The position numbers and the translations under genes are program-made. The notes below the pieces were generated by a model, which worked only from the letters and a program-made list of their open reading frames with translations, ran no database searches and was not told the DNA's origin. Of a stretch of 17,164 nt of DNA, positions 13,296-17,164 are shown piece by piece. Position 1 is the first letter of the stretch, and each line of letters opens with the position of its first letter. This DNA is from Acidobacteriota bacterium (lineage in GTDB: Bacteria; Acidobacteriota; Aminicenantia; Aminicenantales; Aminicenantaceae): assembly GCA_030609975.1 (NCBI GenBank), contig JAUWSR010000035.1, positions 1 to 17,164 on the forward strand. The letters are read 5' to 3'.

Positions 13296-14699
13296 TTATT
13301 CTATCGTTACCTCAGATTTCTTTTTTATCAAATAGAGAACTCTCGCCTCAGCCAATTCCTTTTCATCCTTAACGCGGACTTCGATCAGGTAAGCGCCCTC
13401 CTGGTCAGGATACCAGTTCCACGTATTCTTCTCAGAGTCCTCCTGGACCAGCCGGTGCTCCTCCCCCATCATTACCCGGACAAAGCCGTCATACCCATAC
13501 CGGAGCAGCAAATAGCGGGTTATGTAAAATTCGTATTGAGGAAGATAAAATCCGTTAGCGCCTGTTGTAACCACGATCTCTTCGTTAACCTCTTGCGGAC
13601 TGGTTTTCGAGGTCGACAAATATGCTCCTACCTGCTTGCCCAGAAACTGAAGCACGCCTTTGCCTGTATTCTCGTCCTGAATGGCGACCACAAGATAGGG
13701 CGTCAGCCACATCGAACTCGAACGCAGCACCGCCCGCCCCACATATTCACCCTTGACACTCCCGGTCTTGATATCAAAGCACACCGCCTTCTGCGAGCGG
13801 GTTGTTACAATGATGCGGTCTTGGATGATTTCAGGTTGAAAGCGCGTGCGGGAAGGCAGATTCCTCCACCAACGGATATGCCCGTTATTTTTGCGCAGAC
13901 AGGTCAAGACACCATTCATGCTGATGAAGAACACATGGTCAGCATCAGCGACAGGCACGGAGGAGATCTTTCCGCCGGTCTTGACCTTCCATCGCTGTTT
14001 GAGATCTTTGAGATTCAGGCAGTAAACATTGTGGTCGTCAGCCCCAAAATAAAGCCGCTCGGAATCCACCAGCAGCCCCCCGCGGATTTTGTCTGCGGCA
14101 GAAAACCGTCCGATAAGCTCTCCCTTAGGATTCAAACAATACAGGTTAAAATCATCACACCCGAAAAACACCCTGTTTTGGCCGATAACAGGAGTGGAAT
14201 GAATCGGACCGTCTGCTTTAAATTCCCAACGTGTCTCCCCTAGCTCACGGTCCAGAGCAAAAAAGCGTCCACTCTCTGTCCCCAGGTATACCTGGGTTTC
14301 ATCCTCACATACACCGCCGGTAACAGGTTCTGGAAGAATGGATTTCCACTGGAGTTTTCCCTCTAGGCTTAAGCAGTAGACAGTGTTCTGTTGGTCAACG
14401 ATGTAGAAACGTTCTTGACCCAGGAAAAGAGAAGATCTGCATGAGGTTTCCATCTGAAACTCCCACATGAGTTCGCGAGAGGTCCCAGCATATGCGTAGA
14501 GCATTCCGTGTCTTGTGGGGAATACTATTTGGTCTTCCACCCGGAGCAAAGGATCGACAACTTCGCCATCAAACGAAATCTCCTGAGCCTGAATAACAGG
14601 GAAAATTACTCCTGTAGGATAGGGCGCGACGTGGGGCCGGAACAAGAAACAACTGCACGCAGTTAGGGAAACAAACAGATAAAACCAGATTCTTTTCAT
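13296..14699 (-). CDS. PQQ-like beta-propeller lipoprotein
   Basis: 467 residues. A signal peptide with lipobox L12-T-A-C15 marks a lipoprotein, probably anchored to a membrane facing the periplasm. Residues ~40-360 contain repeated four-strand blades with PQQ-type motifs such as GMLYAYAGTSRELMWEFQ, NTVYCLSLEGKLQWK, GRFFALDRELGETRWEF and HNVYCLNLKDLKQRWKV. Roughly seven blades can be counted, as in BamB. The last ~90 residues end in a separate beta domain (WNWYPDQEGAYLIEVRVKDE), like the Y_Y_Y/Ig-type tails of sensors. Several blades carry a cysteine at the same place (VYCLS, LYCLN, VYCLN), which is unusual. The role could be outer-membrane assembly or sensing; PQQ binding is not required by the motif. 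There is no clear Shine-Dalgarno, and a -10 element lies 16 nt upstream of the ATG. Confidence 0.85.
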   Translation of the reverse strand: MKRIWFYLFVSLTACSCFLFRPHVAPYPTGVIFPVIQAQEISFDGEVVDPLLRVEDQIVFPTRHGMLYAYAGTSRELMWEFQMETSCRSSLFLGQERFYIVDQQNTVYCLSLEGKLQWKSILPEPVTGGVCEDETQVYLGTESGRFFALDRELGETRWEFKADGPIHSTPVIGQNRVFFGCDDFNLYCLNPKGELIGRFSAADKIRGGLLVDSERLYFGADDHNVYCLNLKDLKQRWKVKTGGKISSVPVADADHVFFISMNGVLTCLRKNNGHIRWWRNLPSRTRFQPEIIQDRIIVTTRSQKAVCFDIKTGSVKGEYVGRAVLRSSSMWLTPYLVVAIQDENTGKGVLQFLGKQVGAYLSTSKTSPQEVNEEIVVTTGANGFYLPQYEFYITRYLLLRYGYDGFVRVMMGEEHRLVQEDSEKNTWNWYPDQEGAYLIEVRVKDEKELAEARVLYLIKKKSEVTIE

Positions 14700-14715
14700 G
14701 TAGCTTGAAAGATGT

Positions 14716-14745
14716 ATGATAGCATTTTTCCCCCGCCGCGCTCAA
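14716..14745 (-). promoter_or_regulatory. Sigma70-like promoter for the lipoprotein gene (near-leaderless)
   Basis: Minus-strand TTGAGC (-35, 14740-14745) and TATCAT (-10, 14716-14721) are 18 bp apart. Transcription would start near 14709, only about nine bases before the start codon, and no Shine-Dalgarno is visible in that space. Confidence 0.5.
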
Positions 14746-14747
14746 TC

Positions 14748-14776
14748 TTTACATAGGATAAGCAAGTTGCTATCAT
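14748..14776 (+). promoter_or_regulatory. Sigma70-like promoter for the small CxxC protein gene (near-leaderless)
   Basis: Plus-strand TTTACA (-35, 14748-14753) and TATCAT (-10, 14771-14776) are 17 bp apart and each matches five of six consensus bases. Start would be near 14783, leaving about nine bases before ATG 14792. It lies back-to-back with the lipoprotein promoter. Confidence 0.6.
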
Positions 14777-14791
14777 CAAAGAGATATTCCC

Positions 14792-14962
14792 ATGATCAAC
14801 TACATCCTCCTATACAAGATACGCAAACGTGTAAAAAAGATCATCAAAGAAAAGATCGAGGATGAGGAACTGGCGACCACAGAAACCTCCTGCATCGGCT
14901 GCCTGGCCGATGACCTCGCATGGGAGATCTACTACCTCCTTAAAGAGGAAAAAGGAAAATGA
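14792..14962 (+). CDS. 56-residue CxxC small protein, unknown function
   Basis: An ATG-to-TGA frame of 56 residues. It begins MINYILLYKIRKRVKKIIKE, a hydrophobic then strongly basic amphipathic stretch, turns acidic (EDEEL), then has C34-IG-C37 and a second likely helix LADDLAWEIYYLLKEE. Codon choice (many ATC, GAG, CTC) looks coding, and a promoter with 5/6 matches in both hexamers points at it. It has only a weak AGAGA before the start, in line with a very short leader. CxxC could bind metal or form a disulfide. No family was recognised; a frame overlapping from 14862 in another register was rejected. It is flanked by the divergent lipoprotein gene and convergent rarA. Confidence 0.5.
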   Translation: MINYILLYKIRKRVKKIIKEKIEDEELATTETSCIGCLADDLAWEIYYLLKEEKGK

Positions 14963-14972
14963 ACGCCTGACC

Positions 14973-14987
14973 GTCTTCGTCGAAGAC
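14973..14987 (+). repeat. Short perfect hairpin after the small CxxC gene
   Basis: GTCTTC and GAAGAC form a perfect 6-bp stem around GTC, 10 bp beyond the stop of the small protein and in the 131-bp convergent gap before rarA. No T-run follows on either strand, so it is only a possible transcript end or stability element. The rest of the gap shows nothing I can support. Confidence 0.35.
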
Positions 14988-15093
14988 CCAATCTCCCACT
15001 ACACCCGCCCGACCTTATCTGGTACGATAGATAGGATCAGGTATGTGGCCCGGATGGATCGGACTCTTTAGCTATATGAAAGATCGGTTTATT

Positions 15094-16416
15094 TCAAGGA
15101 TCCGATTTATCAGTTTTGAGTTTTGCTTTTAGGCTCTGCCACCATTCCATGCGTTTGCGGATCTCTTTTTCCCTTCCCAGGTCACCCGGCTCATAATAGC
15201 GCCGGCCTTTAAACCGCTCCGGCAAAGTTTCCATGTCCGTCGTGCTTTCTTTAAAGTCATGGGCATACTGGTAGTCGCCTCCATAACCGACATCCTTCAT
15301 CACCTGGGTTACGGGATTCCTCAAGTGCATCGGGACAGGTTCAAAAGGGCTTTTCTCTACATCCGCCTTAGCTTTGGAAAAGGCGGCATAGGCACGATTG
15401 CTCTTGGGAGCGGAAGCCATGTATATCACAGCCTCTGCCAGGGCAAGCTCGCCTTCTGGAGGACCCAAAAATTCAAAGGCCTGCTTGGCGTTCAGGGCGA
15501 TCGCCAGGGCTTCAGGATCGGCCAAACCGATGTCCTCCGACGAGAATCTGACCAATCGGCGAGCGATATAAAGCGGATCCTCACCGGCTGCCAGCATCCG
15601 CGCCAGCCAATACAGAGAGGCATCCACGTCGCTGTTCCTCAGACTTTTATGGAGGGCCGAGATCAGGTTAAAGTGCTCTTCCCCTTTTTTATCATAGAGC
15701 AGAATTCGACTTTGCAGGGCCTCTTTCACCTCCACAGGTGTTATTTGACCTTCCGCGGCTATGCTGGCCGCGAGCTCAAGTGAATTTAAACACCTGCGGG
15801 CATCTCCGTTGGCATAGTCGACGATATTCTGCTGGGCTTTTCCGTCAATCTTCAGTTCGAGATCCCCCAGCCCCTGAGCCTTGTTCTGAAGAGCCTCTTG
15901 TATAATATGTTCCAGGGTCTCTTCGCTCAAAGGATTCAACATCAGGACCTTGGTCCGGGAAAGCAGAGGTGCGATGACCTCAAAGGATGGATTTTCGGTG
16001 GTAGAGCCAAAAAGAATGATGTCTCCCTTTTCGACATAGGGCAAAAACGCAGCCTGCTGTGCCTTGTTGAAGCGGTGGATCTCATCAATGAATATCACTG
16101 TCGGCTGCCCATAAAGCTGACGGTGGCTCTCAGCTTCCGCCATCACCTGTTTGACTTCTTTGATCCCGGAGAGGACAGCGCTGAAAAACATACAAGGAAA
16201 ATCGAACCGGTCCGCTAAAAGAAAGCCCAGAGTGGTCTTTCCCGAACCCGGCGGCCCCCAGAATATCAGGGACACCAATTGAGCGGATTTAATGAGCTGA
16301 GACAGGATCTTGCCCTCCCCCATCAAATGCTCTTGTCCATAAAAATGCTCGAGGTCTTTGGGACGCATGCGTTCGGCGAGAGGAGTGAATTTCTGTCCTT
16401 CCTTGGCGCTCTTCAT
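15094..16416 (-). CDS. rarA: Replication-associated recombination protein A (AAA+ ATPase, RarA/MgsA)
   Basis: 440 residues, standard length. Walker A is GPPGSGKT (54-61), Walker B FIDEIHRF with D111-E112, sensor 1 GSTTENPSFEV, and the family-specific RPKDLEHFYGQEHL start and SAVLSGIKEVK segment are present. The C-terminal part (HLRNPVTQVMKDVGYGGDYQYAHDF) is the tetramerisation region typical of RarA/Mgs1/WRNIP1. It acts at stalled replication forks and on single-strand DNA-binding protein-coated ends. The start ATG 16416 lacks a Shine-Dalgarno but is nine bases downstream of a perfect TATAAT. It is divergent from the MerR-like gene. Confidence 0.96.
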   Translation of the reverse strand: MKSAKEGQKFTPLAERMRPKDLEHFYGQEHLMGEGKILSQLIKSAQLVSLIFWGPPGSGKTTLGFLLADRFDFPCMFFSAVLSGIKEVKQVMAEAESHRQLYGQPTVIFIDEIHRFNKAQQAAFLPYVEKGDIILFGSTTENPSFEVIAPLLSRTKVLMLNPLSEETLEHIIQEALQNKAQGLGDLELKIDGKAQQNIVDYANGDARRCLNSLELAASIAAEGQITPVEVKEALQSRILLYDKKGEEHFNLISALHKSLRNSDVDASLYWLARMLAAGEDPLYIARRLVRFSSEDIGLADPEALAIALNAKQAFEFLGPPEGELALAEAVIYMASAPKSNRAYAAFSKAKADVEKSPFEPVPMHLRNPVTQVMKDVGYGGDYQYAHDFKESTTDMETLPERFKGRRYYEPGDLGREKEIRKRMEWWQSLKAKLKTDKSDP

Positions 16417-16425
16417 CTTGCTGCG

Positions 16426-16431
16426 ATTATA
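16426..16431 (-). promoter_or_regulatory. -10 element (TATAAT) directly upstream of rarA, leaderless arrangement
   Basis: A perfect minus-strand TATAAT is separated from the rarA ATG by nine bases, so the transcript should begin within about three bases of the start codon. The -35 position at 17-bp spacing (TTACGC) is poor, so the promoter call rests on the -10 and the position. Confidence 0.45.
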
Positions 16432-16507
16432 TCAGAAACAGCTTCTGAGCGTAAGCCATATGAGTACATACAGTCACCAACTCGCATCTTGACGAAGGTT
16501 AGGTTTG

Positions 16508-16891
16508 ATGCTAAGGTACCAACGGAATCTCAAGAGGATGAACAGCAAAAGCAAACCGGAAAAACTAGCATACAATCTGGGCGAGATCAGCCGTATTGTC
16601 AAGCTGGCCCCCAAGATCATCGACTCCTGGGAAAAAGAATTCTACTTCCTGAATGCCGGTCTCACAGGAACCGGGAAAAAGATCTTTCGTAAAAAAGACC
16701 TGGACATCATCCTGCGGATAAAGGAATTGATCGAGGTCGAAGGATTGACAGTGGCTGGGGCCAAGCGCCGGATCGAGCAGGAATTCGGCATGAAAAACGC
16801 TGTTCCGGTGCACCCGGACCGCCTTAAAAAAATCCTCGTCCAGATCCGGGATCAACTGCAGGATATTTCCTCCGATCTAGACAAACTCTAA
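16508..16891 (+). CDS. MerR-like DNA-binding regulator
   Basis: 127 residues from ATG 16508; ATG 16538 (117 residues) is an equally plausible start and better fits the usual distance to the helix-turn-helix. The DNA-binding part is YNLGEISRIVKLAPKIIDSWEKEF, then a wing (GTGKKIFRKKDLDIILRIKELIEVEGLTVAGAKRRIEQEF) as in MerR proteins. The C-terminal helix RLKKILVQIRDQLQDISSDLDKL should dimerise. It lacks an effector domain and cysteines, so it belongs to the short single-domain group rather than metal sensors. It is divergent from rarA with a 91-bp gap containing TTGACG at 16489-16494. Target and signal are unknown; it could act on the divergent promoter or at the repeat region behind it. Confidence 0.82.
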   Translation: MLRYQRNLKRMNSKSKPEKLAYNLGEISRIVKLAPKIIDSWEKEFYFLNAGLTGTGKKIFRKKDLDIILRIKELIEVEGLTVAGAKRRIEQEFGMKNAVPVHPDRLKKILVQIRDQLQDISSDLDKL

Positions 16892-16898
16892 TCTACTA

Positions 16899-16959
16899 AA
16901 CTACAGCGATTGGGCCACGACGAAGTCGCTGTGCTGAGATCGGTTCGCCCGAAGGGTGA
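16899..16959 (+). repeat. 61-bp hairpin-forming direct repeat, copy 1
   Basis: It begins seven bases after the MerR-like stop and is identical to copy 2 (17104-17164) except for one G/A difference at 16922. Two stems are visible: ACAGCGA (16903-16909) with TCGCTGT (16926-16932), and TTCGCCC (16944-16950) with GGGTGAA (16954-16960, one G-T pair, loop GAA). No T-run follows either stem. The 61-bp length and 144-bp spacer rule out a CRISPR repeat. Confidence 0.8.
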
Positions 16960-16962
16960 AAG

Positions 16963-17006
16963 CTGCCGACGCAATTCTATTGGTTTATGAGAGTATATGT
17001 CGGCAG
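16963..17006 (+). repeat. Inverted repeat in the spacer (8-bp perfect arms)
   Basis: CTGCCGAC (16963-16970) pairs with GTCGGCAG (16999-17006) across 28 nt. It belongs to the spacer between the two 61-bp repeats and encodes no protein. Confidence 0.55.
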
Positions 17007-17012
17007 ATTTCA

Positions 17013-17040
17013 TGAATAATTCAGGCACATGGATTATTCA
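17013..17040 (+). repeat. Inverted repeat in the spacer (8-bp perfect arms, 12-nt loop)
   Basis: TGAATAAT (17013-17020) pairs with ATTATTCA (17033-17040) around a 12-nt loop. It is the second hairpin of the 144-bp spacer. A third palindrome, GCTGTAGT/ACTACAGC (17095-17112), spans the start of repeat copy 2. Confidence 0.55.
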
Positions 17041-17103
17041 CGGACTGAGATTAGTACGACCTCCCACCCACCCTGTATTTCGGATGGCGCATGAGCTGTA
17101 GTC

Positions 17104-17164
17104 AACTACAGCGATTGGGCCACGACAAAGTCGCTGTGCTGAGATCGGTTCGCCCGAAGGGTGA
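17104..17164 (+). repeat. 61-bp hairpin-forming direct repeat, copy 2 (reaches window edge)
   Basis: It matches copy 1 at 60 of 61 positions and has the same orientation, 205 bp apart. The match runs to the last base of the window, so the repeat unit may be longer and further copies may follow. Its left end is joined to a palindrome absent from copy 1, so the flanks of the two copies differ. Confidence 0.8.

Noticed and set aside
13455..14243. 262-residue plus-strand frame opposite the lipoprotein gene
   Set aside because: The opposite strand encodes a clear propeller with a lipobox and repeat motifs; this frame has no domain pattern.
16899..16960. tRNA or integron attC site
   Set aside because: GGTTCGCCC resembles a T-arm in part but no acceptor stem or anticodon arm can be formed; attC core boxes (GTTRRRY/RYYYAAC) are not arranged correctly.
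16899..17164. CRISPR array
   Set aside because: The repeat is 61 bp, the spacer 144 bp, only two copies are visible and no cas gene is present.

Overview
The window looks like chromosomal DNA of a Gram-negative, largely anaerobic bacterium. A TonB-dependent outer-membrane receptor and a lipoprotein with a clear lipobox imply an outer membrane. A tungsten/molybdenum-type aldehyde:ferredoxin oxidoreductase, two rubredoxin-like domains, a ferredoxin:disulfide-reductase-type protein and a DUF2769-like protein point to anaerobic, low-potential metabolism. The Lys/Glu/Gln-rich linker after the receptor's signal peptide resembles what is common in Acidobacteriota-like lineages, including candidate Aminicenantes. 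That placement is a guess from style, not a demonstrated assignment.

Region 1 (1-3761, + strand) is a compact redox cluster. It starts with the 3' end of a probable ZIP-type metal transporter. A rubredoxin domain fused to a pyruvate-oxidase-like thiamine diphosphate (ThDP) enzyme follows, then a 10-cysteine DUF2769-like protein, a four-helix membrane domain fused to a c-type cytochrome, a rubredoxin fused to an FTR-type (ferredoxin:thioredoxin reductase) catalytic domain, and a CPHC glutaredoxin/thioredoxin-like protein whose start overlaps the preceding stop. Two proteins of one cluster carry N-terminal rubredoxin-like domains, so a shared electron-transfer module is the best inference. This is the most novel-looking part of the window.

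Region 2 (3847-9177, - strand) is transcribed leftwards from a good sigma70-like promoter. In order it holds a long-type aldehyde:ferredoxin oxidoreductase, a ThiS/MoaD-like sulfur carrier ending in Gly-Gly, a PspC-domain membrane protein, a deoxynucleoside kinase, panB and panC (4-bp overlap), then a hairpin terminator.

Region 3 (9195-11857, + strand) has a THEP1-like nucleotide phosphatase divergent from the oxidoreductase, then a 170-nt gap with hairpin potential and a TonB-dependent receptor.

Region 4 (11874-14699, - strand) reads, in transcription order, a PQQ-type beta-propeller lipoprotein, an HD-domain hydrolase, MobB (molybdopterin-guanine-dinucleotide biosynthesis) and a small protein made of two tandem copies of a ~35-residue unit.

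Region 5 (14700-17164) contains a 56-codon CxxC protein, rarA, a MerR-like regulator and a gene-free end. That end carries two direct copies of a 61-bp hairpin-forming repeat, the second reaching the window edge. Three genes here (lipoprotein, small CxxC protein, rarA) have sigma70-like -10 elements only 9-16 nt from the start codon and little or no Shine-Dalgarno, suggesting leaderless or near-leaderless mRNAs.

All assignments come from reading motifs and translations by eye; no database search was run.
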